Position numbers and translations under genes: made by a program
Notes under the pieces: model-generated
Databases searched by the model: none
What the model was told of the DNA's origin: nothing
Seen by the model: only the letters and a program-made list of their open reading frames with translations
In this document: positions 18,157-26,579 of the stretch, one piece after another
How the letters are laid out: the number at the start of each line of letters is the position of its first letter
Position numbering within the stretch: position 1 is the first letter of the stretch
NCBI GenBank assembly: GCA_946408825.1
Contig: CAMJTU010000006.1
Coordinates: 1-64,000 of the forward strand
Direction of reading: 5' to 3'
DNA from: an uncultured Planctomycetaceae bacterium
GTDB taxonomy: Bacteria > Planctomycetota > Planctomycetia > Pirellulales > Thermoguttaceae
Length of the DNA: 64,000 bases

Positions 18157-19581
18157 ATGGTGGACTTCCAGGAGTTGCCGCACTGGTTATACAACGAGTT
18201 TCAAGCATGCGGAGTCGACTACGCGAACCTTGAAGTCGCTCGTAATTTTGAGAAACGACACCTTCATTTTAGAAATTTTCAAGAAGAATTCGATCGCGTC
18301 TGCAGTCGAACCGGACTAAATTCAGAAAGCGTCGCTCTTGATCTCGGTTGCGGCTCTGGCGCTTTCATAATTCCTGCGTCAAGACTTTGTCATAGAGTTT
18401 ATGGGGCCGACGTCTCTGAGAACATGCTTAATCTTCTTAAAGAAAAGTTAGACGCCCAAAATATCAAAAACGTCGCTCTTTATCACGCTGGATTCCTTAC
18501 GTTTTGGGAAAAGGAAGATCGTCCAAAGCAGTTTGACTTTATCATCTCTTCAATTGCTTTGCATCACTTGCCTGACTTCTGGAAAGCTGTTGCAATTCAG
18601 CACATTGCCAACGCCCTAAAACCGGAAGGAGTATTCTACCTTTATGACGTTATATTCAATTTCCCCATTACCAAATGGCACGACGGCGTCCAACGTTTTC
18701 TCGACGAGATGGAAGCAGCGGCAGGACGTGAAGCGTCGAAACATATTTCCTCCGAATACAGTTCTTTTTCATGGATCATTGAGGGGATTTTAGAACGAGC
18801 AGGTTTAAAGATTGAACAAGTCTATGACGACACAAGTTTCTTGCGTGCCTATGTTTGTCGCAAGTTAGAGAAAAATGATTGTCCTCCAGTTCTCTCGGTC
18901 GCCCAAGCAAGAGAGCTCGACGTCAAAGCTTCGCAAGATTGGAATATTCCAACTTTGATCCTCATGGAAAACGCAGCGAGATCAATTGCTGAAATTTTTG
19001 TTAAAAACGTTCCAAAATTTTGCGCTCAAAAGACGCCTCAACGCGTTCTAATATGTTGTGGTAAAGGCAACAATGGCGGCGACGGTCTTGCGCTTTTTCG
19101 ACGCCTAGAACTTTTGGGAATTGACTGCCGAGTCGCAGTTTCGTCGCCGTATAGCGACTATAAAAACGATGCTCTCGTCAATTTGAACATAGTACGACAC
19201 ATGATTCAAAACACACCTGAAAAGCTTTTTTACATCGACGGTTCAGATGTTTCTCTACATCGTCTCAACGACGAAATAAAACGAACAGACTGGGTTGTCG
19301 ACGCTCTTTTAGGAACAGGAGCCGCTGGCGCTCTTCGACCTCCCTATGACAAAATTGTTTCAGCAATTAATGCCAGCGGTAAACCAACGCTAGCAATCGA
19401 CGTTCCAAGTGGTCTCAACGCTGACGACGGAAGTATCGAGACCGAGGCTGTTAAAGCTACAATCACTGTTACCCTTGCGACTCTTAAGCCTGGACTTCTC
19501 ATGGGACAAGGTAAGTCTTACGTTGGCGACCTTCATGTCGGCGATATAGGAACGCCCATAGACCAGTTTCTCGTCAAATAG
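18157..19581 (+). CDS. Fusion: SAM-dependent methyltransferase + NAD(P)H-hydrate epimerase (NnrE)
   Basis: 474 residues in one frame. Residues 1 to about 235 are a class I methyltransferase: motif I LDLGCGSGAF near 61-70, GADVSENML, FDFIISSIALHHLPDFW and the post-III LKPEGVFYLYD. Residues about 240-474 are a complete YjeF N-terminal/NnrE domain: LSVAQARELD, LMENAAR, GKGNNGGDGLALFRRL from 302, WVVDALLGTGAAG and IDVPSGLNADDG. NnrE interconverts R and S forms of hydrated NAD(P)H so that a dehydratase can repair them; the dehydratase domain is not present here. AAAGG precedes the ATG. The methyltransferase substrate is unknown, and no frameshift or internal start is evident. Confidence 0.88.
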   Translation: MVDFQELPHWLYNEFQACGVDYANLEVARNFEKRHLHFRNFQEEFDRVCSRTGLNSESVALDLGCGSGAFIIPASRLCHRVYGADVSENMLNLLKEKLDAQNIKNVALYHAGFLTFWEKEDRPKQFDFIISSIALHHLPDFWKAVAIQHIANALKPEGVFYLYDVIFNFPITKWHDGVQRFLDEMEAAAGREASKHISSEYSSFSWIIEGILERAGLKIEQVYDDTSFLRAYVCRKLEKNDCPPVLSVAQARELDVKASQDWNIPTLILMENAARSIAEIFVKNVPKFCAQKTPQRVLICCGKGNNGGDGLALFRRLELLGIDCRVAVSSPYSDYKNDALVNLNIVRHMIQNTPEKLFYIDGSDVSLHRLNDEIKRTDWVVDALLGTGAAGALRPPYDKIVSAINASGKPTLAIDVPSGLNADDGSIETEAVKATITVTLATLKPGLLMGQGKSYVGDLHVGDIGTPIDQFLVK

Positions 19582-19612
19582 CTTTTTGTTTTTTATTTAG
19601 CGTGTATTCGCT

Positions 19613-20830
19613 ATGTGTCAAGAAAACCGAATGATCATTTCTCCGACGCCTTTTCCAAGATTATTCTTAAGCAGACGGAACGTTCTTAAATCCGTTCTAG
19701 GATGCGGTATTCTCTTTTGTGGACGTAACCTTTTTCCAACGGAACTAGACGAAATTAATGACGTCGCAAATGTTTCCGACATGATAAACCAAAGTGCGGA
19801 CGCGTTAGCTTCATGTCAAAATGAAGACGGCTCCTTTGGAACAAAATCTGAACTTTTCGGCTGCGACCCTGCTGTCGCCGCCCTCTGCGGCATGGCCTTT
19901 TTGGCGTTAGGAAGTCTGCCTAATCGAGGGCGTTATGGTAAAGAACTTACTAAAATCGTCGACTATCTTTTGTCACGGACATTTAAAACTCGCGGAAAAA
20001 CAGCTTCTGCAGCCTTAAAAACGTTTGATCTCCCTGAACAAAACGTAATACATAATTATCTTCGCGACAACGACCTCTCCCACGAAGACGTTGACGGCGT
20101 GATTGCCAATTTTTCAGAAAAGGGATTTAAACCGCTTTATGGGCACGGGTTTGCAACTTTATTTCTAGCGGAAATTTTTGGAGTTGTCTCACGTCCAGAA
20201 ATTCGCGATACGTTGCAATCGGCTGTCAATCTCCTAGTTCGAACTCAAAACAGCGAAGGCGGATGGCGTTATGAGCCTAAACGCGCTTCAATTGCAGATA
20301 TTTCTGTCACAACTTGTCAGCTTTCTGCACTTAGATCTGTTCGTAATGCGGGGATTGCCGTCCCCGAAGAAACAATACGCACTGCTAAAGAATTTATTCT
20401 CAGGCTTCAGAATCAAGACGGGGGATTTCGATATACGAAAATAGACGGTCCAAGCGGCTATGGTAGGACGGCGGCGGCAGTTCATGCGTTGCAGTCAATT
20501 GGTTCTGAAATATCTGTTCCAATTGAACGAGCCTTTTCGTATCTTGAACGGGTTTACCCTGTCACGAAAGGCGATATTTCCAGCAAAGAAAAGATCGAAT
20601 ACTGGGCTTACTCCCAGTTTTACGCAGCTCTTTCCTATTGGCGCGCTTCCATAAACGACACGATGCGAGAACGCAATCTCCTATTCTTTCAGCGCGTTAC
20701 AAAAGAAGCCTTGAAACAACGTGGAGCCGATGGGCTTTGGCGATCTTCTGTTTCGTCAGAAGCCGAAACAGCCTTCATTATCTGCGCGTTATCCGTGCCT
20801 CAAGAAAGATTTCCATTCTTTCTACGATAG
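19613..20830 (+). CDS. Prenyltransferase/squalene-oxidase repeat protein with an export signal
   Basis: 405 residues. The N-terminus SRRNVLKSVLGCGILFCG resembles a Tat signal. The rest is an alpha/alpha-toroid repeat protein: QNEDGSFG, CDPAVAALCGMAFLALGS, NSEGGWRYEPK, DISVTTCQLSALRSVRNAGI, NQDGGFRYT and YGRTAAAVHALQSIG are the repeats seen in prenyltransferase/squalene-cyclase-fold proteins. The Asp-rich catalytic motif of the cyclases is not seen, so it may be a non-enzymatic relative, which is common in planctomycetes. An internal ATG at 19631 could be the true start; neither has a good ribosome site. It follows the methyltransferase-NnrE gene by 31 bp. Confidence 0.78.
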   Translation: MCQENRMIISPTPFPRLFLSRRNVLKSVLGCGILFCGRNLFPTELDEINDVANVSDMINQSADALASCQNEDGSFGTKSELFGCDPAVAALCGMAFLALGSLPNRGRYGKELTKIVDYLLSRTFKTRGKTASAALKTFDLPEQNVIHNYLRDNDLSHEDVDGVIANFSEKGFKPLYGHGFATLFLAEIFGVVSRPEIRDTLQSAVNLLVRTQNSEGGWRYEPKRASIADISVTTCQLSALRSVRNAGIAVPEETIRTAKEFILRLQNQDGGFRYTKIDGPSGYGRTAAAVHALQSIGSEISVPIERAFSYLERVYPVTKGDISSKEKIEYWAYSQFYAALSYWRASINDTMRERNLLFFQRVTKEALKQRGADGLWRSSVSSEAETAFIICALSVPQERFPFFLR

Positions 20831-20968
20831 GTCAAACAACGCGTTTACGTTTAATTGTAAAAAGGAAAGCTCGCTTTTTATGAAGATCACAAATAGAGAG
20901 CTCTAGTCCGAAAGAATTCTCATAACTGTAATCGAGAAACCGGAATCAGCGAAGAACAACAAAAGAAA

Positions 20969-23011
20969 TTACTCCCAATCGACAAAATCAATTCCAAGCA
21001 TTTCTCCTGTAGAACTGGAGTTTTTTCCTACGAGTTTCACAGTCAGAACGCCGTCTTCTTCTGACGTTTCATTAACGTGAAATTTGACAGTCCGATGAAT
21101 AACAGAGTCGGCATTAAAGAAATCGACAGGTTCGCCGATTTCTTTGCCATTCCAATAAAATTGGGCGATTCCGTAATCAACAGCGCAGGTTACGCCCAGA
21201 ATAATTGTATTCTTTCCAGAGGGAACATTTGGCGTCTTAAGTGATAATGAATCGCCCAACTTCCCGTCACGCCACCATATTTGCTTAGAATCACGCCACC
21301 TGTTTCCGTCCTTTTCAAAACCAGTCATCCTTTGAATTGCAACCTGCCCGCTCGCAGGATTTGTTTCAAGTTCACATGTTGACAGTTTTAGAGTCAGTTT
21401 GTGGTTATAAAGAACGGGTTCTTGGGTCTCGTCTTCAACCTTTTCCCGATAAGAGTCGGAGTTTATAAGTTTAGATCCAGGTAGGCCATACCAAAAGGTT
21501 GTTACAGCGTAATCGATAATGACGTCGTTCCAATGCCATACCTCCATATCAAATTTAAGGGATTTTGTAAAAGGAACGCCGTCAAGAACACGAAAACGTA
21601 AGTTAGTAGTATTTCCAAAGTTACCAGGTCCTTCACACCGCGGTTGCGCGTGGAAGGGGGATTCAAAAAAGAGCGGAGACCCCCATGCATACCCATAATA
21701 ATCCTCAGTTCCTGTGCCGAAATGTGAAGGAAACGACTCGCCGTCAACAAATATCTTCTCATCCCCTTCGCCCCACCACGCTTCAACAGGATTGACGATA
21801 GAGAGTACGTCGCCCACATAAAGGCCCCCGCCTAAAATCGAAGCATAGTTCCAGTCCTTAGTTCCGGCGCCGCCAAGAGTTTGGATTCCACGCTCTTGCC
21901 GCCAATTTGCATGGAAATACATCGTTTTGTCCGTCCAAGGAGTCTTCTCATAATAGACTTTGTAATCGACGTCCACATTTTGATCGCCATAGTTGATAAA
22001 AGAAATTTTCGCTTCTTTCTTAAAAGGCATTCTCCAAAACGATTTCATAACGCCGTCTTTGGTAACCTTGGCATACCAAGACTCGTAGGGATTAATTCCG
22101 ACGCCTGACCCGAAAAATTCTCCAATCGGCGCCCAAACCGTTTCTTCTCCATCAAATGAAATTGAAAGGACGACGTTTCGCGTAGCCTGAACGACGTCGT
22201 CCGCCGTCAGTTTAACTTCAATTTCTGTAATTGCGCCAGAACCATAAATACTGTGCGTTTCAAAAAGACCTACTAATTCTTCGGAATTGATATGCCGTGT
22301 ATATCCCTGAAGTTCGCGTTCGCCGGTTAATCCCCAAATAGATCGTTCTGGATCGCGAAGAATAGAATTGACGAAAGATATTTTATCCTTTTGTTCTGTC
22401 AGAATTTCTTGAGTTATTGATTCGACGGTTACGCCCGTATCATAGATTCTATAGTTGATTTGATAGTAAAGATTCTTTTGTTCCTCCATTTGATCACATG
22501 TAATTTTAATGCTTTTCGAAAAAGGAAGCGGCAGATAAAGATTACGTCCCCCCGAACTCGTCTCTGACAGTGGCGCTTCGGCAAAAAAGAATCCGCCGAC
22601 AATATCGTCGATTTTTCCCTCGAATGTCGGTTCTGAAGCGCCATCGATATAGATGTAGAAGTTATTTTTATAATGAGGCGCGGTAATCCACCATCGTGTA
22701 ATCGTTCCTGAACCGTCAGCTTCCATCAAAACCCATTCCTTACGTCCGCTATTTGTTTCCTCACGGATAAACTGAGAAGTATCGTTATTCGCAAACCAGT
22801 TTTCTTCAGGACTTTTAGCGGCACGATCGTAGCTGCTCGCTTGAAAGGAAACGTAATTCGACTTCGACACAAGAGCCGTTCGGTCCGTCATTTCATCAAG
22901 AAGAGAAGAAAGAGAAACGGTCGTTGACCAAACAGGTCTTACAGCGCCTAGAAATAATAAGGCGAAAGCAAAAATCGTCATACAACGTGTCGTTAAACCG
23001 AATTTGGACAT
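20969..23011 (-). CDS. Secreted GH172 (DUF2961) glycoside hydrolase
   Basis: 680 residues with a signal peptide (hydrophobic segment about 10-27, ending VWSTT). The DUF2961 core is clear: ISRIYDTG-type strands, EADGSGTITRWWITAP, LYLPLPFSKSIKITC, then ILGGGLYVGDVLSIVNP, WWGEGDEKIFVDGESFPSHFGTGTEDYYGYAWG and PFHAQPRCEGPGNFG. The GTGTEDYYGYAWG block is the family signature. DUF2961 proteins were founded as GH172, whose members act on fructofuranosides or arabinofuranosides. A C-terminal domain of about 130 residues follows, perhaps carbohydrate-binding. GGGGG lies just upstream of the start. It is 121 bp downstream of aroF on the same strand but functionally unrelated. Confidence 0.88.
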   Translation of the reverse strand: MSKFGLTTRCMTIFAFALLFLGAVRPVWSTTVSLSSLLDEMTDRTALVSKSNYVSFQASSYDRAAKSPEENWFANNDTSQFIREETNSGRKEWVLMEADGSGTITRWWITAPHYKNNFYIYIDGASEPTFEGKIDDIVGGFFFAEAPLSETSSGGRNLYLPLPFSKSIKITCDQMEEQKNLYYQINYRIYDTGVTVESITQEILTEQKDKISFVNSILRDPERSIWGLTGERELQGYTRHINSEELVGLFETHSIYGSGAITEIEVKLTADDVVQATRNVVLSISFDGEETVWAPIGEFFGSGVGINPYESWYAKVTKDGVMKSFWRMPFKKEAKISFINYGDQNVDVDYKVYYEKTPWTDKTMYFHANWRQERGIQTLGGAGTKDWNYASILGGGLYVGDVLSIVNPVEAWWGEGDEKIFVDGESFPSHFGTGTEDYYGYAWGSPLFFESPFHAQPRCEGPGNFGNTTNLRFRVLDGVPFTKSLKFDMEVWHWNDVIIDYAVTTFWYGLPGSKLINSDSYREKVEDETQEPVLYNHKLTLKLSTCELETNPASGQVAIQRMTGFEKDGNRWRDSKQIWWRDGKLGDSLSLKTPNVPSGKNTIILGVTCAVDYGIAQFYWNGKEIGEPVDFFNADSVIHRTVKFHVNETSEEDGVLTVKLVGKNSSSTGEMLGIDFVDWE

Positions 23012-23131
23012 GACGTCCCCCTCGACTATCTCTAAAATTGAAGTCTACACCTGTAAAAAACATGCGCCGAAGCGGATTATACCCAGTCGGCGCACGCAAA
23101 CAAGACTTTGGAAAACAGCGCAAGGATTCAT

Positions 23132-24154
23132 TCAATCTTTATCGCGCCAAACGTATGGTAGAATTGCCCGGACGCGTTCGGCGGTTTTTGCAAAAACTTC
23201 TGGGGTCAACGATTGTGCTCCGTCGCAGAGCGCATGAGTGGGATCATTGTGAACCTCTATAATGAGTCCGTCAGCGCCTCCTGCCGTCGCAGCAAGGGCC
23301 ATCGAGGGAACAAGACGCGCTTCTCCTGTGGCATGACTTGGATCGACAATAACAGGGAGATGAGATAGACGATGAATAACTGGAATCGCTGAAAGGTCAA
23401 GCGTGTTACGAGTGCGTGTCTCAAAAGTTCGGATGCCACGCTCACAAAGCATCACTTTCTCATTGCCTCCGGCCATAATATACTCAGCGCTAGTTAGCAA
23501 TTCTTGAATTGTGTTCGCTAACCCTCTTTTAAGGAGAATCGGACGGTTAGTCTTACCTATTCTCTTGAGTAACTCGAAATTCTGCATATTTCGCGCGCCA
23601 ATCTGGATAATGTCAACGTCAGCTTCCTCGAAAAGATCGAGGTGCGAAGCGTCCATAAGTTCCGTAATAATCGGCATGCCAGTTTCTTTTTTAGCAAGTT
23701 GTAAGAGTTTTAACCCCTCGGCACCGAGTCCCTGGAACGCATAAGGCGAGGTGCGCGGTTTGAAGGCGCCGCCACGCAAAATGGTCGCGCCTGCCTTTTT
23801 GACAGCAATCGCTATTTCAACAATCTGTTTTTCTGATTCAACGGAACATGGCCCGGCAATCATCTGGAACGAGCCGCCGCCAATTCTAATCCCGTCGCCA
23901 ACTTCAATAACGGTATCCTCCTCATGGAAACGACGATTTGCCTTCTTGAACGGCTCTTGTACACGCTGAACAGATTCGACGATATCAAGCGCGCTGAGCA
24001 TATCGACGTCGACAGCCGAGGTGTCGCCAACAAGTCCAATAATTGTATGCGCTGAACCGACCGAAAGATTCGTATCGACGCCAAACTCCTTAAGGCGTTC
24101 AGTTAGGTTAGAAATCTGAACTTGGCTAGCGTTCTTTTTGAGCAGAATAATCAT
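23132..24154 (-). CDS. aroF: 3-deoxy-7-phosphoheptulonate (DAHP) synthase, type I-beta with N-terminal ACT-like domain
   Basis: 340 residues from the ATG at 24154; the AAAGGA that serves it is inside the longer frame that opens at 24172. The enzyme condenses phosphoenolpyruvate and erythrose 4-phosphate, the first step to chorismate and the aromatic amino acids. Residues 1-70 form the ferredoxin-like regulatory domain of the Thermotoga/Bacillus type. The barrel carries [82 protein letters not shown] and a final EVHNDP. Transcription appears controlled by an aromatic-codon attenuator in the 258 bp upstream (leader peptide 24305-24412, terminator 24249-24275). Confidence 0.95.
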   Translation of the reverse strand: MIILLKKNASQVQISNLTERLKEFGVDTNLSVGSAHTIIGLVGDTSAVDVDMLSALDIVESVQRVQEPFKKANRRFHEEDTVIEVGDGIRIGGGSFQMIAGPCSVESEKQIVEIAIAVKKAGATILRGGAFKPRTSPYAFQGLGAEGLKLLQLAKKETGMPIITELMDASHLDLFEEADVDIIQIGARNMQNFELLKRIGKTNRPILLKRGLANTIQELLTSAEYIMAGGNEKVMLCERGIRTFETRTRNTLDLSAIPVIHRLSHLPVIVDPSHATGEARLVPSMALAATAGGADGLIIEVHNDPTHALCDGAQSLTPEVFAKTAERVRAILPYVWRDKD

Positions 24155-24248
24155 TGGAATATGTCCTTTCAAATTGAATGAAATTGCAATGTTAAAAACA
24201 TGACGTTAACAGATTAAAGTTCGAGGTACGACGCAGATTTAAAAGAAA

Positions 24249-24275
24249 AAAGCCCCGCGGTTGTCGCAGGGCTTT
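24249..24275 (-). terminator. Attenuator terminator in the aroF leader
   Basis: On the minus strand an 11-bp stem (24275-24265 with 24259-24249, one G-U pair, 5-base loop) is followed by a U-rich tract (six U, C, four U) 95 bp before the aroF start codon. It therefore stops transcription before the gene unless prevented. The left arm and loop (24261-24268) are also complementary to a segment of the leader peptide coding region. Confidence 0.85.
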
Positions 24276-24345
24276 ACTCTTCGAGTCTGAAGATTTATCA
24301 TCTCTCAAATCCTCGCAATGCTTTCCTTTGCGACAATACACGCAA
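24261..24345 (-). promoter_or_regulatory. Alternative antiterminator and protector hairpins of the aroF attenuator
   Basis: In the minus-strand RNA, region 1 UUGCG (24345-24341) can pair with CGCAA (24332-24328). Region 2 UUGUCGCA (24336-24329) can instead pair over 8 perfect bases with UGCGACAA (24268-24261), which is part of the terminator stem and loop; GG/CC pairs across a 2-base bulge could extend this. The 1:2 and 2:3 pairings are mutually exclusive, and 2:3 excludes the terminator, as in the classical trp and phe attenuators. Confidence 0.72.
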
Positions 24346-24412
24346 CACTGGCGTATCCGCAAAAAAGCCAGCAATAGTAGAAGAAGCATATATAAGGAAA
24401 AGATGTTTTCAT
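24305..24412 (-). CDS. Aromatic-rich leader peptide of the aroF attenuator (35 aa)
   Basis: ATG at 24412, stop TGA at 24305-24307, with GAGGGG about 11 bases upstream as ribosome site. Residues 5-20 read FPYICFFYYCWLFCGY: four Phe, four Tyr and one Trp in 16 positions. Scarcity of charged tRNA for any of them would stall the ribosome over region 1 of the leader and favour the antiterminator. The frame is open further upstream to 24562, but a consensus promoter lies inside that extension (24510-24538), so the mRNA should begin after it and the short reading is preferred. Unlike the trp leader, the stop lies beyond region 2. Not confirmed by expression; the call rests on composition, ribosome site, promoter and RNA structures together. 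Confidence 0.82.
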   Translation of the reverse strand: MKTSFPYICFFYYCWLFCGYASVACIVAKESIARI

Positions 24413-24509
24413 CAAAATCGCACCCCTCTCGAAAAACCTTCCAAGCAGATCTCTAAACAGGAAAAATCGCTTGAACAATGTTTTCGTGAATGAAAACGAC
24501 GTCAGTGGG

Positions 24510-24538
24510 ATTATCGCCACGATACAGAAATTTGTCAA
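24510..24538 (-). promoter_or_regulatory. Promoter of the aroF leader-aroF transcript
   Basis: TTGACA (-35, 24533-24538) and GATAAT (-10, 24510-24515) spaced by exactly 17 bases on the minus strand, the best sigma-70 match in the area. The start of transcription would be near 24503, giving about 90 bases before the leader ATG. Confidence 0.75.
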
Positions 24539-24622
24539 GCGAGGACTCCAGTATTTTTTCAAGATTCAAATCAGCCGCAATATTCAACGGAATTAAGCAT
24601 GCCTAAAACGATTAATGACGAT

Positions 24623-24651
24623 TTGATTATCTTGTTCTAATATCGTATAAT
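24623..24651 (+). promoter_or_regulatory. Promoter of the alpha/beta-hydrolase gene
   Basis: TTGATT (24623-24628) and TATAAT (24646-24651) with a 17-base spacer, 71 bp before the start at 24723. It is divergent from the aroF promoter about 85 bp away. Confidence 0.7.
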
Positions 24652-24722
24652 CCGCAGGGAGACGACGCAACGAAGCGTCGTTTGCTACAAAACTACTCGT
24701 CTTTTAAGTAAAGGCTGATCTT

Positions 24723-25622
24723 ATGTACGTCAAATTTAAAAGTCTAATCTCTTGGGCTTTTGTATTTTTCTTTACTGTTGAAATTGCCTGCGCCCAGAAT
24801 CCAGAAAAGGTTGAAATATGGCCAAATCTGGCGCCTGGCGAAATGGTACGCGAGCCAGAAGTAAACGATCCTAATGTTCCAAACGCTCCGGCCCTCAAGG
24901 TTACGACGCCTTATTTGCTGATCCAACGACCTAAAAAGCAAACGTCTGACGTCTGTGTATTAATCATGCCAGGAGGCGGCTTTAACGTTTGTTTCTACAA
25001 TAATGAAGGCTTTCCTCCTTCAAAATATTGGAACGATCGCGGCTATGTAACAGCGATTCTTGTTTATCGTGTGCCGCGTCCGGCGTCTGGGACGATCTAC
25101 GGTCCGGCGCTCCAAGATGCGCAACGTGCCGTTCGTTATCTTCGAAGTTCTGCCGACAAATATGGTATCAATCCTAACCGAATCGGCGTTGAAGGATATT
25201 CGGCAGGCGCGTGTCTAGCGCTTCTTACGGCAGTAAATTCTGAGACGGAAACATATGCGCCTGTGGACGATATCGACTCACACCCATGTAATGTCGCCTT
25301 TGCAATTCCCGTTTATCCTGCTTATGTACTCGACGACGGCGCGAAAGATCCAAATGTGAATAAGGGCGAAGGCGCGTCTATTCTTCCAGATTTTCACTTC
25401 GATTCAAAAACTCCGCCAATGTGTCTTATCCATGGCGACGCAGACATATACTCCCCTCTTGGATCGGTCGAAATCTATAAACGCCTTCGTAAGATGGAAA
25501 TCCCTTGTGAACTTCACATCTTCGCTGACGCTCCTCATGGTTATATGTTCTGGGACGATCTACCCAACGCACAGAGTTGGCAAGATCGTCGTTTTGCTTG
25601 GGCGCAAAAAATGGGGTTCTGA
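24723..25622 (+). CDS. Secreted alpha/beta-hydrolase, carbohydrate-esterase-like
   Basis: 299 residues with a signal peptide (SWAFVFFFTVEIACAQN). The alpha/beta-hydrolase fold is seen as VLIMPGGGFNVCFYN (oxyanion region), DAQRAVRYLRSSADKYGINPNRIGVEGYSAGACLALL with nucleophile Ser160, LIHGDADIYSPLGSVE (Asp of the triad) and ADAPHGYMFW (His). The arrangement is that of acetyl-xylan/feruloyl esterase-like enzymes that deacylate plant or host glycans. A second, unrelated esterase follows 36 bp downstream, so the pair probably forms an operon for removing acetyl groups. Confidence 0.87.
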   Translation: MYVKFKSLISWAFVFFFTVEIACAQNPEKVEIWPNLAPGEMVREPEVNDPNVPNAPALKVTTPYLLIQRPKKQTSDVCVLIMPGGGFNVCFYNNEGFPPSKYWNDRGYVTAILVYRVPRPASGTIYGPALQDAQRAVRYLRSSADKYGINPNRIGVEGYSAGACLALLTAVNSETETYAPVDDIDSHPCNVAFAIPVYPAYVLDDGAKDPNVNKGEGASILPDFHFDSKTPPMCLIHGDADIYSPLGSVEIYKRLRKMEIPCELHIFADAPHGYMFWDDLPNAQSWQDRRFAWAQKMGF

Positions 25623-25658
25623 CCAAATTAGCCTTTATCGTATAGACTGCCTTTTCAT

Positions 25659-26489
25659 ATGACACGCTACGTTTTCCACATCGTTTGCTTTGCATTCGCG
25701 CTTATCTTAGGTTCCCCAACTTGGGGATTCGCTCAGGACGTCCCTCCGTCTGGCGCCGTATCGCTCCCATCCAAAGATAATTTCAGGATCGTAATCCTCG
25801 CCGGACAATCAAATATGGCTGGCAGAGGCTTTATCGAGGAAGAAGATCTTACGCCTATTCCACGCGTCTATATGCTTGACCGCGAAGGTCGCTGGGTTCC
25901 GGCAGTTGAACCAATACACTACGACAAACCAAGCGCGGGGGTGGGTCCTGGCCGTGAATTCGCACGAATGCTTGTCGATTCAAATCCAGAAATCTCGGTT
26001 GGTCTTGTACCGACGGCATGCGGGGGTTCTTCGATCGACGACTGGCGCCCAGGAGTTTTTTTTGGGCAAACAAACTCGTATCCCTACGACGACGCCGTCG
26101 CAAGAGCTAAACGTGCTCTTAAAGACGGCGTTCTCGAGGCGATTCTCTGGCGTCAGGGCGAGTCAGACACATCGCCATCAAAATCTCAGAAATATGAAGA
26201 AAAACTTATACAGCTCTTCTCTGATTTGCGAAGTGAACTTCATGCTGACAACGTCCCGATCCTTGTTGGCGAATTAGCAATGGCGGAGGAAAATAACGAC
26301 GTTCAAACCTTACGGAAAGCCCAAATTTCAGCGGTAGCACGTTCCCAACCCGCTGCATTCGTTTCGGCAGAAGGCGTCACTCTCAACCCTGACAATATTC
26401 ACTTCGATCGTAAAAGTCAGCTAGAGCAAGGAAAAAGGTTCTTCTACGCGTTCGAAAAACTCAAAAATGAAAAAGATGGACATAATTAG
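25659..26489 (+). CDS. Secreted SGNH carbohydrate acetylesterase (SASA/DUF303, CE6-like)
   Basis: 276 residues, with a signal peptide (FHIVCFAFALILGSPTWGFAQD). Block I VILAGQSNMAGRG holds nucleophile Ser51; block II is ACGGSSIDDW; block III is LWRQGESD; block V is DNIHFD with the catalytic His. This is the sialate/carbohydrate O-acetylesterase family. No Shine-Dalgarno is evident, but it is close behind the other esterase and is likely translated from the same mRNA. A strong bidirectional terminator follows. Confidence 0.88.
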   Translation: MTRYVFHIVCFAFALILGSPTWGFAQDVPPSGAVSLPSKDNFRIVILAGQSNMAGRGFIEEEDLTPIPRVYMLDREGRWVPAVEPIHYDKPSAGVGPGREFARMLVDSNPEISVGLVPTACGGSSIDDWRPGVFFGQTNSYPYDDAVARAKRALKDGVLEAILWRQGESDTSPSKSQKYEEKLIQLFSDLRSELHADNVPILVGELAMAEENNDVQTLRKAQISAVARSQPAAFVSAEGVTLNPDNIHFDRKSQLEQGKRFFYAFEKLKNEKDGHN

Positions 26490-26511
26490 AGGCGTTACGA
26501 ACGTTCCCATT

Positions 26512-26551
26512 CTGAAAAGGGCCGCCTCAGAACCGAGGCGGCCCTTTTCAG
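26512..26551. terminator. Bidirectional intrinsic terminator
   Basis: Perfect 17-bp stem (26512-26528 and 26535-26551) with a 6-base loop; the outer part is AAAA/TTTT on both strands. It separates the converging esterase and SIS-HAD genes and can stop both transcripts. Confidence 0.9.
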
Positions 26552-26579
26552 TTTCGCCACACTATCAAATGGGAGTAAA

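Noticed and set aside
24192..24389. A 65-codon minus-strand frame overlapping the aroF leader region
   Set aside because: It shares the region with the 35-codon leader peptide in another frame, runs through the terminator and has no ribosome site.
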